A stretch of 12,133 nt of DNA from Pseudomonadota bacterium (GCA_021808985.1 JAKBAQ010000056.1:1-12133); one strand, 5' to 3'; counted from the stretch's first letter, positions 1 to 6,498 are shown. Notes: generated by a model not told the origin, from the letters alone. Program-made: numbers and translations.

Positions 1-1271
1 TCGACCAGCTTGGAGCCGTCCTTGAAGAGGATTTCGACGCGGGCGCCGAAGGCTTTTTCGGAAATATCCAGCGTGTGGTAGCGGCGGGTCCATTCCGGGT
101 CTTCAACGGTTTCGATCTTGTGCCACAGGCGCACGGTGTCAGCCCGGCCGGCGCGCTTGGGCGCGTAGGAGGTTTCGTGGTTCCAGAAACCATCCTGCAG
201 GGCAACGGCGAAGATGTACATGATCGAGTGGTCGAGCGTCTCGCGGCTGGCCTTCGGGTCCATTTTCTGCGGGTCGTTGGCGCCGGTGCCGATGACGTAA
301 TGGGTGTGGTGCGAGGTGTGGATGATGATCTTCTCGATGGCTTCCACGTTCTCGATGGAATCGCGCATGCGGAAGGCGAGGTCGATGAGGGCCTGGGACT
401 GGTATTCGGCCGAGTGCTCCTTGGTGTAAGTGTCCATGATGGCGCGCTTGGCTTCGCCGGGGGTGGGCAGGGGGACTTGGTACACCGCGTCCTTGCCGCC
501 GAGCAGCCAGGCGATGACGGAGTCCTCACCCTCATAGATCGGGCTGGGCGCGCCTTCGCCGCGCATCACGCGGTCCACCGCCTCGACAGCCAGCTTGCCG
601 GCATGGGCGGGGGCGAAAGCCTTCCAGGAGGAGATTTCACCCTTGCGGCTCTGGCGCGTGGTGAAGGAGACGTGCACGGCCTGCTGCACGGCCTGGTAGA
701 TGACATCCTGCTTGAGGCCGAGCAGGGTGCCGATGCCGGCGGCCTGGGCGGGGCAGAGATGGGCGATATGGTCGATTTTATGCTCGTGCAGGCAGATGGC
801 CTTCACCAGATCGACCTGGATTTCATATCCGGTGGCGATGCCGCGGATGAGGTCGCGCCCGGAGCGCTCCATGGTCTGGGCGACGGCCAGGATGGGGGGG
901 ATGTTGTCGCCAGGGTGGGAATAGTCAGCGGCGAGGAAGGTGTCGTGATAGTCAAGCTCGCGCACGGCGGTGCCGTTGGCCCAGGCGGCCCATTCGGGCG
1001 AGACGGTGACGCGGGAGGCGGCGCCGAACAGCTGCGCGCCGCCCTTGCGCGGGTGGCCGAGGGCGCTGCCGCGGGCGGAGACCACCGGGCGGCGGTTGAC
1101 GGAGGCGATGGCGACGGAGGCGTTGTCAATGATGCGGTTGATGATCATGTCCGTCACGTCCTTGGTGACGGCGACCTTGTCAGCCGCGACGCCGGCGATC
1201 TTCCAGGCCAGCTGGTCTTCACGCTTGAGCGCGACTTTCGAGGGATAAACGCGAACTTCGTTGAGTTTCAT
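1..1271 (-). CDS. prpD: 2-methylcitrate dehydratase (MmgE/PrpD family), 3' end cut by window edge
   Basis: Reading the minus strand from ATG at 1271 gives 423 uninterrupted codons with no stop before the window edge, so the C-terminus is missing (family members are usually about 480-520 aa). The protein starts MKLNEVRVYPSKVALKRED and carries the MmgE/PrpD segment ELDYHDTFLAADYSHPGDN at about residues 105-123, equivalent to the conserved D-x-ND-T-W-LAAEW-HPSDN region of E. coli PrpD. PrpD is a cytoplasmic, iron-sulfur-independent enzyme that dehydrates 2-methylcitrate to 2-methyl-cis-aconitate in the methylcitrate cycle, which oxidises propionyl-CoA to pyruvate and succinate. The start is supported by a strong Shine-Dalgarno sequence (AAAGGAG, 9 bases upstream). 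It is divergent from a ScfR/PrpR-type regulator, which fits regulation by propionyl-CoA supply. By remembered sequence it looks closer to the mycobacterial/MmgE branch than to enterobacterial PrpD. prpC and prpB are not in the window. A different MmgE/PrpD-family dehydratase is possible, but the regulator next door favours PrpD. A 404-aa reading frame on the opposite strand is a shadow. Confidence 0.9.
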   Translation of the reverse strand, partial: MKLNEVRVYPSKVALKREDQLAWKIAGVAADKVAVTKDVTDMIINRIIDNASVAIASVNRRPVVSARGSALGHPRKGGAQLFGAASRVTVSPEWAAWANGTAVRELDYHDTFLAADYSHPGDNIPPILAVAQTMERSGRDLIRGIATGYEIQVDLVKAICLHEHKIDHIAHLCPAQAAGIGTLLGLKQDVIYQAVQQAVHVSFTTRQSRKGEISSWKAFAPAHAGKLAVEAVDRVMRGEGAPSPIYEGEDSVIAWLLGGKDAVYQVPLPTPGEAKRAIMDTYTKEHSAEYQSQALIDLAFRMRDSIENVEAIEKIIIHTSHHTHYVIGTGANDPQKMDPKASRETLDHSIMYIFAVALQDGFWNHETSYAPKRAGRADTVRLWHKIETVEDPEWTRRYHTLDISEKAFGARVEILFKDGSKLV

Positions 1272-1447
1272 GGTCCGGTGCTCCTTTAAGGGCCTGGCGG
1301 CTGGTGGGCTTGGCGCGCGGGCGTTTGTGGCGCGGGGCGCGAGGTTCGGCGTGTTCATCGCGCCAAATGTTGGGAGCGTCCAGGGTTCGGGTTGCGGATA
1401 ATGGTGAATACCTTGCGCTGGTTTGTGAATTTTGCAAATAAATTGGC
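1272..1447. promoter_or_regulatory. prpD-prpR divergent control region
   Basis: This 176-bp gap separates two start codons pointing outward. It contains the prpD ribosome-binding site, a perfect TTTGCAAA palindrome (1431-1438) close to the prpR start, and a possible -10 element GATAAT at 1397-1402 on the plus strand (5 of 6 match to TATAAT) without a convincing -35 at normal spacing. If that -10 is used, transcription would start near 1408-1410 and the palindrome would lie inside the prpR leader, where a bound repressor could block elongation. No clear promoter could be picked out for prpD by eye. The promoter part is inference; the palindrome is seen directly. Confidence 0.55.
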
Positions 1448-1450
1448 ATG
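1431..1450. promoter_or_regulatory. Candidate PrpR/ScfR operator (TTTGCAAA)
   Basis: A perfect 8-bp palindrome TTTGCAAA lies at 1431-1438, 9 bases before the prpR ATG. TTTGCAAA is the known core recognition sequence for RamB (Corynebacterium), PrpR (Mycobacterium) and, as I recall it, PccR of Rhodobacter sphaeroides, where two copies are separated by four bases. Here the four bases TAAA (1439-1442) are followed by TTGGCATG (1443-1450), which matches TTTGCAAA at 5 of 8 positions and overlaps the start codon. A second loose match, TTTGTGAA, sits at 1422-1429. The position implies autoregulation of prpR. No other TTTGCAAA was noticed in the window. Confidence 0.65.
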
Positions 1451-2854
1451 ACGGAGAAGAAAATATTTGCAGGCGACAGGCTGCGCAGGCTGCGCGAGCA
1501 GGCCGGGCTGAGGCAGGCGGCGCTGGCGGCGCGGCTGGAGATTTCGGCCAGTTATCTGAACCAGATTGAGAGCGACCAGCGGCCGCTGACGGCGGTGCTG
1601 CTGGCGCGGCTGGCTTTGGTGCTGAATGTGCCGGAGGTTTATTTCGCCGACCATGAGGATGCCAGGCGGGAGAGCCAGCTGCGCGAGGATTTGGGCGACC
1701 CGCTGTTCCGCGCCATGCCGGGGGCGCAGGCCGAGGTGCGCGCGGCGGTGCGCGCGGCCCCGGCGTTCGCGGAGGCGTTCATGACGCTCTACCGCGCCTA
1801 TAGCGGGCAGGCGGAGCAGCGCGCGGCGCGCGAGAGCGGGCCGTTGCCGCGCTTTCCGTATGATGAGGTGAGGGACTGGGTGCAGTCCCGGCAGAACCAT
1901 TTCGCCGCGCTGGACCATGCGGCGGAGGGGATGTTCGAGGAATGGGGGTTCGCGCCCGCCAGCCTGCGTGAGGATATGCGCCGCTATTTGCGCGATGTGC
2001 ATGGGATTACCACCGCGCATACGCCGGGGATGCTGGCGGAGGGGGTGTTCTGGCGGCTGAGCCGGGGGTCTAGGCGGTTGTATCTGGCGGAGGATGTCTC
2101 GCCGGAGAGCGAAATGTTCTGGCTGGCGCATGTGATCGGCCAGTTGCAGCAGCGCCCCCTGATAGAGCGGGAATTGCGGCGGGCGAAGTTCACCACCGAG
2201 GAGGCGCTGGGGCTGGCGCGCATCGCGCTGGCGAATTACTTCGCGGGGGCGCTGATGATGCCCTATGGCATGTTTCATGCCGCGGCGGTGGCGGCGCGCT
2301 ATGATGTGCAGCGCCTGCAGCGGCAGTTTGGCGCGAGCTTTGAGCAGGTTTGCCACCGGCTGAGCACGATGCAGCGGCCCGAGCTGCCGGGGATTCCGTT
2401 TTACTTCGCCAAGACGGACATTGCCGGGAATATTTTGAAGCGCAGCAGCGCGGCGCGGTTTCAGTTCGCGCAGTTTGGCGGGCCTTGCCCGTTATGGAAC
2501 GTGTACCGGGCGTTCGCGCGGCCGGGGGAGATATTGGTGCAGCTGGCGAGCACGCCGGACAATATGAGCTATCTGAACATCGCGCGTACGGTGGGGCGGG
2601 GGGGTGGTTCGTATCTGAGCCGGCCGCGCGCGGTGGCGGTGGTGCTGGGCTGCGAGATACGCTACGCGCCGCAGATGGTTTACGCGGCGGGGCTGGATTT
2701 GGGCAATCCGGATGCGGCGGACCCGATTGGCCCGGGCTGCCGGGCGTGCGAGCGGACCAATTGCCGCCACCGCTCCGTGCCGCCGATGGGCCATGCGCTG
2801 GATATGGGCACGGCCGAGCGGGGGGTTGTGCCCTACCGGCTGAAGCCGGGCTGA
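1448..2854 (+). CDS. prpR: ScfR-family transcriptional regulator of propionate metabolism (RamB/PrpR-like)
   Basis: A 468-aa protein with an N-terminal XRE helix-turn-helix (about residues 8-64), a central IrrE-like/DUF955-type region (about 200-310) and a C-terminal DUF2083-type domain ending in a cysteine cluster. This is the short-chain fatty acyl-CoA regulator family (RamB, Mycobacterium PrpR, Rhodobacter PccR), cytoplasmic DNA-binding proteins that sense acyl-CoA esters and control propionate or acetate genes. The IrrE-type metallopeptidase motif is degenerate: the position expected to read HExxH is HVIGQ near residues 228-232, so proteolysis is not expected. C431, C434 and C439 form CxxCxxxxC, and C347 in GGPCPLW may be a fourth ligand; Mycobacterium PrpR is reported to hold an iron-sulfur cluster, so a cluster here is plausible but inferred. 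There is no recognisable Shine-Dalgarno before the ATG; the bases there are AT-rich and hold the candidate operator. The gene is divergent from prpD and its stop lies 2 bp from the stop of a convergent TadE-like gene. The symbol is assigned from family and context. Confidence 0.88.
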   Translation: MTEKKIFAGDRLRRLREQAGLRQAALAARLEISASYLNQIESDQRPLTAVLLARLALVLNVPEVYFADHEDARRESQLREDLGDPLFRAMPGAQAEVRAAVRAAPAFAEAFMTLYRAYSGQAEQRAARESGPLPRFPYDEVRDWVQSRQNHFAALDHAAEGMFEEWGFAPASLREDMRRYLRDVHGITTAHTPGMLAEGVFWRLSRGSRRLYLAEDVSPESEMFWLAHVIGQLQQRPLIERELRRAKFTTEEALGLARIALANYFAGALMMPYGMFHAAAVAARYDVQRLQRQFGASFEQVCHRLSTMQRPELPGIPFYFAKTDIAGNILKRSSAARFQFAQFGGPCPLWNVYRAFARPGEILVQLASTPDNMSYLNIARTVGRGGGSYLSRPRAVAVVLGCEIRYAPQMVYAAGLDLGNPDAADPIGPGCRACERTNCRHRSVPPMGHALDMGTAERGVVPYRLKPG

Positions 2855-2856
2855 GG

Positions 2857-3354
2857 CTACTGGACCTGGATTGTGCCCCGGGAAGTGAGGGTGAAGGGCG
2901 ATGGGATGCCGGGCAGGTTGATGGGCAGGTTGACGGTGGTGGTTAATTTATAGGTGACATAGGTTTGCTGCACCTGGGTTGAGGAGCACAGGCCAGGGCC
3001 GGTGGCGCTGGTGAAGGTGGGCGGGGTGCCGGGGGTGACGCAGGCATAGGTGAACGAGCCGTTGGCCGCGCCCGAGGAGAGCGTGGCGGGCATGCTGACC
3101 TGATAGACCGACGCGCTGTTGATGGCCGAAATGATTTCCTGCAGCTGGGTGAGGTTGTCGGCGGTGAGGGGGTTGGTCCAGGCGAAATAGTACAAGGCTT
3201 GCAGCGCCGTGTTGGCCTGGGCCTGGGCGGTGATGAGGATGACGAAATCTGACGCGCCGAGGGTGAGCGGGAGCAGGAAAAAGCTCGTGACCAGAGCGAA
3301 TTCAACCGCGACGCTGGCGCGGCGGCCGCGTTGGAGGAGGCGGTGGAGGATCAT
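2857..3354 (-). CDS. TadE-like minor pseudopilin, second of two
   Basis: A 165-aa protein, last gene of a three-gene minus-strand cluster. It has a short basic N-terminus (MILHRLLQRGRRAS), then the TadE signature VAVEFALV leading into one membrane helix (about residues 15-42), then an exported domain with two cysteines near the C-terminal half. TadE/TadF-type minor pseudopilins are cut by prepilin peptidase (TadV) after a Gly followed by four residues and Glu-Phe. Here Glu18 and Phe19 are present, but the residue before the cut is Ala13 rather than Gly, so processing may be inefficient or absent. The ATG at 3354 overlaps the preceding stop as ATGA, indicating translational coupling; ATG at 3360, adding Met-Leu, is equally possible. 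An in-frame extension upstream to 3507 overlaps the previous gene, is His/Arg-rich and is not credible. Its stop is 2 bp from the prpR stop. Exact role in pilus assembly is inferred from family. Confidence 0.75.
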   Translation of the reverse strand: MILHRLLQRGRRASVAVEFALVTSFFLLPLTLGASDFVILITAQAQANTALQALYYFAWTNPLTADNLTQLQEIISAINSASVYQVSMPATLSSGAANGSFTYACVTPGTPPTFTSATGPGLCSSTQVQQTYVTYKLTTTVNLPINLPGIPSPFTLTSRGTIQVQ

Positions 3355-3938
3355 GAGCATGATGGCGAGATGACGGTGGGAATGTCGAAGCTTCCCATCA
3401 CGGTGGTGGCGGTGGTGATGCTGAGGGGGATGCCCTTGATGAACATGTTGAAGCCGATGGGCGACCAGAGATATTTGACGGTGAGCGTGAGGTAGACGCC
3501 GTTCCATTCAGGGCCGCCGCTGCTGGAGACGCCGGTGCCGGAGCTGTTGTTGGTCCAGGTGGCGGTGATGAGCGGGTTGCTGCCGGTGGAGGTGCCGGCG
3601 GCGGGCAGTGGCGGCTGGGCGAAATTGTCAAAATAGGTGGTGATCATGCTGTTGGTCGGGCAGGTCATGGTGCCGGTGGTGGCGTATTGGTTGGAGGCGT
3701 ACATGGCGGCCTCGCGGGCGGTGGCCTGCACGCTGTGGGCGAGGGCGCCAAGCGAGAAGCCGAGCAGGCCGAAATTGAGCAGCGCCATGATGAAGGCGAG
3801 GAGGGCCAAGCCGGAGATGGCGAATTCAACCGCCGCGGCGCCGCGCCGGGTGAGGCAGAGACGCTTGAGGGCCTGCGCGAATGACAGGGCGGCGCGCGGG
3901 GCGCGTGCCGGCCGGGGGCGGTTTGGGGGGAGGGCCAT
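3351..3938 (-). CDS. TadE-like minor pseudopilin, first of two
   Basis: A 195-aa protein with a Pro/Arg/Ala-rich cytoplasmic N-terminus (about 32 residues), the processing motif RRGAAAVEFA with Gly33, Glu38 and Phe39, and a single hydrophobic helix at about 34-62. This is an exact G/xxxxEF site as used by the TadV prepilin peptidase on TadE/TadF minor pseudopilins. The exported remainder is Thr/Ser/Asn/Gly-rich and has cysteines near residue 93 and close to the C-terminus. Such proteins sit in the inner membrane or the base of Flp/Tad pili. The ATG at 3938 is separated by only 2 bases from the stop of the tadG-like gene upstream, and its own stop overlaps the next start (ATGA), so the three genes are almost certainly one transcript. 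An internal start near the TRRG motif would give a shorter leader but would lose the tight spacing. Whether it corresponds to TadE or TadF cannot be decided by eye. Confidence 0.8.
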   Translation of the reverse strand: MALPPNRPRPARAPRAALSFAQALKRLCLTRRGAAAVEFAISGLALLAFIMALLNFGLLGFSLGALAHSVQATAREAAMYASNQYATTGTMTCPTNSMITTYFDNFAQPPLPAAGTSTGSNPLITATWTNNSSGTGVSSSGGPEWNGVYLTLTVKYLWSPIGFNMFIKGIPLSITTATTVMGSFDIPTVISPSCS

Positions 3939-3940
3939 GG

Positions 3941-5683
3941 TCAGTTGACGAGCAGTGCGGTTGAGGAGGTGGAGGAGGTCTGCTTCACCAGGGAGGCCGC
4001 AAGGTCGCTGCTGCTGCCGGCGCCGATGCTGACCTCGAGCTTGCCCGTGCCGCTGACGTTGAAATTGTCAGACAGCACGGCGAATGTGCCGGTGGGGGTG
4101 CCGTCTGCGCCAAGAGTGGCGGAGATGGTGGCGTTGCCGGTGCTGGTGAAGCCGGCTTTGGGTGTGTAGATGATGCCGTTGATGGTGGAGGCCGCGCCGC
4201 CGTTGAGGACGCCGCCCAGCACGTCGTTACGGGCCTGGTAGATTAATATGCCGCAGATGCCCTGACCGTTTTCGATCGTGGTCATGTTGTAGAAGCTGGC
4301 GGTGTAGTTGTTCTGGATTTCAGCGGGGGCGTTGTAGTTTTGCGGCTCCACGCAGTTGGTGCTCGGGGCGTTCATGTTGATGGCCGTGGAGGAGCCGCCC
4401 AGATTGTATGAGGTTGAGCCGGCGAAGACGAAGGTGGTGCCGAGCGCGGTGACGGCGGCGCCGCCGCCCACGTTCAGGCCGTCTTTGTTGTTGTTGGCCG
4501 TGCCGTCAAAATAATAAATGCCGGTGCCGAAGGTGACGCTGGTGCCGCTGCCCGTGGAGAAGCCGTTATTGAAGAAATAGCTTACACTGTTGGAAAAGGT
4601 GACGATGCCCTGGGTGGGGATGCTGTAGGCGCTGCTGGAACTGTCAAACAGGCAGTAGGTGTAACGAAGGTTGCTGTTGCCATTGTCCTGGAAGGGGGGG
4701 GAGATGAGGACCGAGGCGCTGTTGCCGCTGCCGCTGACGAGATATTCAACGCAGGCCGGAAGGGAGGCGAGGTTGGCGCTGTTGTCGTACCAGAAGGTGG
4801 GGACATCGCCCATGTAGTAGAGCGGGTCGCTCTCAACGGGGGCGCCGGTTTCGACATTGTAGTTGTTGTCAGAGGTGCCGTTGGCGCCGATGATGTTCGA
4901 CTGGCTGTCATGATAGGTGCAGCCGGCGGTGAAGATGCTGGGGCCGGTGAGGCTGTTGACCGAGGTGGCGGTGGTGGTGATGGTGGCGCCGCCGATGGCG
5001 GAAATGGCGGATTTGTTGCCGTTGCAGGCGTTGGAATCAGCCGTGATGTTGCAGCCGAAGGCATCGACCAGGTTGTTGCCGTTGGTGCTGAGATTGCCGA
5101 TGGTGGACTGGCCGGCGGTGCCGAGCGAGAGCAGGCAGGCGCCGCCGCTGGTGGTGGTGACGGTTTTGACCACCGCCGTGGAGTCGGCCGTTTGCGTGCC
5201 GGGAAGCACGCCAGTGAGGCCCATGCCCCGGACGCGCGAGAAGAAGCTGGCGCGCGGGATGGTGGCCGTGGCCTGCCAGGTGGAAATGGTGGTGCCGTTG
5301 GCGGCGACGCCGGGTGTGTAGGTAAGGTTGACGGTTGAGCTGGTGAGGCCGAATTGCGCATTGGAGGCGCTGTTGGCGGCGTTGACGGCGTAGGGCTCGG
5401 CGGTGGTGGCGTTGATGACGCCGTAGGCGGATTGCTCGTTGCTGGTGGCGGCGGCGAGGGCGGCCGCGTCAGTCGCGGATTGGAGTGTGTCCTGCTGCTG
5501 GTACCAGTAGCCGATATCAACCGCGAGGCCGGTGGCGGCGATGAGCAGCGGGGCGGTGAGGGCGATGATGAGCGCCACCGCGCCGCGCCGGCCCAGGAAG
5601 GGCGTGAAACGGGCCCGCAAAGCGGTGAAACAGCGGTTATGCACCAGTTTGTGAAACATGCCACCCAATTTCCAGAAGCTCAT
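3941..5683 (-). CDS. tadG: TadG-like pilus assembly / surface protein
   Basis: A 580-aa protein, first gene of the minus-strand tad-type cluster. The N-terminus is basic up to about residue 33, then RRGAVALIIALTAPLLIAAT forms the typical TadE/G-like membrane anchor (about 34-57), followed by the family segment GLAVDIGYWYQQQDTLQSATDAAALAAA. Unlike the TadE-like partners it has no Glu at the +5 position, as expected for TadG, which is not cleaved. The remaining ~500 residues are Ser/Thr/Asn/Gly-rich, read like a repetitive beta-structure, and contain about eight scattered cysteines (an even number, so disulfides are possible). TadG proteins are anchored in the inner membrane with an envelope-exposed domain and support pilus assembly or adhesion. 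ATG 5683 is the furthest start but lies only about 14 nt from the predicted transcription start and has no clear Shine-Dalgarno; ATG 5659 (Met9) is a credible alternative. The rest of the tad machinery is not next to it. Confidence 0.8.
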   Translation of the reverse strand: MSFWKLGGMFHKLVHNRCFTALRARFTPFLGRRGAVALIIALTAPLLIAATGLAVDIGYWYQQQDTLQSATDAAALAAATSNEQSAYGVINATTAEPYAVNAANSASNAQFGLTSSTVNLTYTPGVAANGTTISTWQATATIPRASFFSRVRGMGLTGVLPGTQTADSTAVVKTVTTTSGGACLLSLGTAGQSTIGNLSTNGNNLVDAFGCNITADSNACNGNKSAISAIGGATITTTATSVNSLTGPSIFTAGCTYHDSQSNIIGANGTSDNNYNVETGAPVESDPLYYMGDVPTFWYDNSANLASLPACVEYLVSGSGNSASVLISPPFQDNGNSNLRYTYCLFDSSSSAYSIPTQGIVTFSNSVSYFFNNGFSTGSGTSVTFGTGIYYFDGTANNNKDGLNVGGGAAVTALGTTFVFAGSTSYNLGGSSTAINMNAPSTNCVEPQNYNAPAEIQNNYTASFYNMTTIENGQGICGILIYQARNDVLGGVLNGGAASTINGIIYTPKAGFTSTGNATISATLGADGTPTGTFAVLSDNFNVSGTGKLEVSIGAGSSSDLAASLVKQTSSTSSTALLVN

Positions 5684-5703
5684 ATTGGCTTGTTAACCAG
5701 GGG

Positions 5704-5732
5704 GTTATACCTTCCAGATGACGAAACGGCAA
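5704..5732 (-). promoter_or_regulatory. Predicted sigma70-type promoter of the tadG-tadE-tadE cluster
   Basis: Read on the minus strand, TTGCCG (5732-5727) and TATAAC (5709-5704) are separated by exactly 17 bp; they match the -35 and -10 consensus at 4 and 5 of 6 positions. Transcription would begin near 5697, about 14 nt before ATG 5683 or 38 nt before ATG 5659. Prediction is by eye only. Confidence 0.5.
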
Positions 5733-5754
5733 TCTAATAACGAAATTGTTATAC
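5704..5754. repeat. Paired GTTATAC repeat with ATAAC-N6-GTTAT inverted repeat
   Basis: GTTATAC occurs at 5704-5710 (covering the predicted -10 box of tadG) and again at 5748-5754, 44 bp apart, close to four helical turns. The second copy is also the right arm of a perfect inverted repeat, ATAAC (5737-5741), 6-nt spacer, GTTAT (5748-5752), lying just upstream of the -35. This could be an operator for the tad-type cluster, or a second -10-like element. The region is AT-rich relative to its surroundings, so chance is a real possibility. Confidence 0.3.
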
Positions 5755-5833
5755 GGGTGTAGCAAATTTAATGATTGACAGCGTTGGCGCGTTTTCCTTC
5801 GCGGGTTCTGGAGGAATGCTCCGGCTTATTGTT
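5755..5833. other. Short intergenic stretch between puuR and tadG promoter
   Basis: About 80 bases follow the puuR stop in the direction of its transcription. They hold small imperfect hairpins (for example GGAG-N5-CTCC on the minus strand) but no T-run, so no intrinsic terminator is evident. Read-through from puuR into the tadG cluster therefore cannot be excluded. No gene is seen. Confidence 0.4.
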
Positions 5834-6400
5834 TTAGAAGCTGGGCGGGCTGTTGGCGCTGATGAGGTGGCAGGGGAGCGGGCCGGGATTGCGGAAACGG
5901 TGGGGGATGTCGGAGCGGAAGTAATAGGCGTCGCCGGGGTGGAGGGTTTTTTCCTGCGCGCCGACGGTGACGGTGAGGCTGCCGGCGACGACGATGCCGC
6001 ATTCCTCGCCCTGGTGGCGCAGCATTTCCTCGCCGGTGTCAGCCCCGGGCTGGTAGGTTTCCTGCAGCATCTGCAGGGCGCGTTTTTTGAGGTTGCCGCC
6101 GACCAGGCGCATGGAAATGGATTCGCCGTAGGCGATTTCAGCGAGATCGGCGGCGGCGAAGAAGACCTGGTCGGAGGCTGAGAAATTATGCGTGAAGAAA
6201 TCCGCCAGGGAGAGGGGAATGCCGTCCAGGATTTTCTTGAGCGAGGAGATGGAGGGGCTGACGCGGTTTTGCTCAATGAGGGAAATGGCGCCGTTGGTGA
6301 CGCCGGCGCGCCGGGCAAGCTCGCGCTGGGTGAGGCCGTAGATCTGGCGGACCAGGCGCAGGCGGGTGCCGATATCGTCTGAAGGGGTGGTGGTGGACAT
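5834..6400 (-). CDS. puuR: PuuR-type XRE-cupin transcriptional repressor
   Basis: A 188-aa regulator (E. coli PuuR is 185 aa) with an XRE helix-turn-helix at about residues 11-66 (RLRLVRQIYGLTQRELARRAG, then SLIEQNRVSPSISSLKKIL) and a C-terminal cupin at about 110-182. It shares with E. coli PuuR the segment ETYQPGADTGEE, the HQGEECG turn, the PHRFRN strand and the C-terminal end ISANSPPSF (ISAHTPTTF in E. coli). PuuR represses putrescine uptake and catabolism genes and is released when putrescine is present. Its divergent position beside a potABCD-puuA operon supports the same role and probable autoregulation. The ATG at 6400 is preceded by GGGAA with 8-nt spacing, a moderate ribosome-binding site. 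The ligand could be another amine if the transporter is not putrescine-specific. Confidence 0.9.
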   Translation of the reverse strand: MSTTTPSDDIGTRLRLVRQIYGLTQRELARRAGVTNGAISLIEQNRVSPSISSLKKILDGIPLSLADFFTHNFSASDQVFFAAADLAEIAYGESISMRLVGGNLKKRALQMLQETYQPGADTGEEMLRHQGEECGIVVAGSLTVTVGAQEKTLHPGDAYYFRSDIPHRFRNPGPLPCHLISANSPPSF

Positions 6401-6421
6401 TATGTGCGTTCCCGGCGTTTA

Positions 6422-6450
6422 GAATATTCAACAAATTTATAGATATGTTG
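6422..6450. promoter_or_regulatory. Candidate PuuR operator near puuR start
   Basis: An AT-rich block contains the 8-bp palindrome GAATATTC (6422-6429) and an inverted repeat CAACA (6429-6433), 12-nt spacer, TGTTG (6446-6450). The plus-strand bases 6419-6433 (TTAGAATATTCAACA) match the E. coli PuuR consensus AAAATATAATGAACA at about 9 of 15 positions, with the ...AACA end conserved. It is 22-50 bp upstream of the puuR ATG, suitable for autorepression. The match is weak, so this is a suggestion based on position and symmetry. Confidence 0.4.
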
Positions 6451-6498
6451 CGTGAGCGGCAACGAAAAAACGGTTTGGCGGGGTTTTCGTTGAGATTG

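Noticed and set aside
75..1289. Long open frame (404 codons) on the plus strand opposite prpD
   Set aside because: The minus strand encodes an unmistakable MmgE/PrpD protein; the plus-strand translation is Gly/Asp/Val-rich with no family motifs, typical of a GC-rich shadow frame.
1370..1402. Full sigma70 promoter TTGGGA/GATAAT for prpR
   Set aside because: The spacer would be 21 bp, outside the usual 16-18 bp range, so only the -10-like element is mentioned.
1355..2356. 333-codon minus-strand frame opposite prpR
   Set aside because: The translation is Arg/His/Gln/Pro-rich with no recognisable domain, and the plus frame holds a full HTH/DUF2083 regulator.
2836..2849. CCGGC-TGAA-GCCGG hairpin at the end of prpR as a bidirectional terminator
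   Set aside because: The stem is only 5 bp, it lies within the coding region, and no T-run follows on either strand.
3361..3507. N-terminal extension of the second TadE-like protein to an upstream ATG
   Set aside because: The extra ~49 residues are His/Arg-rich, overlap the preceding gene's coding sequence, and would place a normal TadE N-terminus in the middle of the protein.
4582..5664. 360-codon minus-strand frame overlapping tadG in another frame
   Set aside because: The product is almost only Pro/Ser/Ala/Thr, a frame-shifted reading of the TadG gene, which has a proper membrane anchor and family signature.
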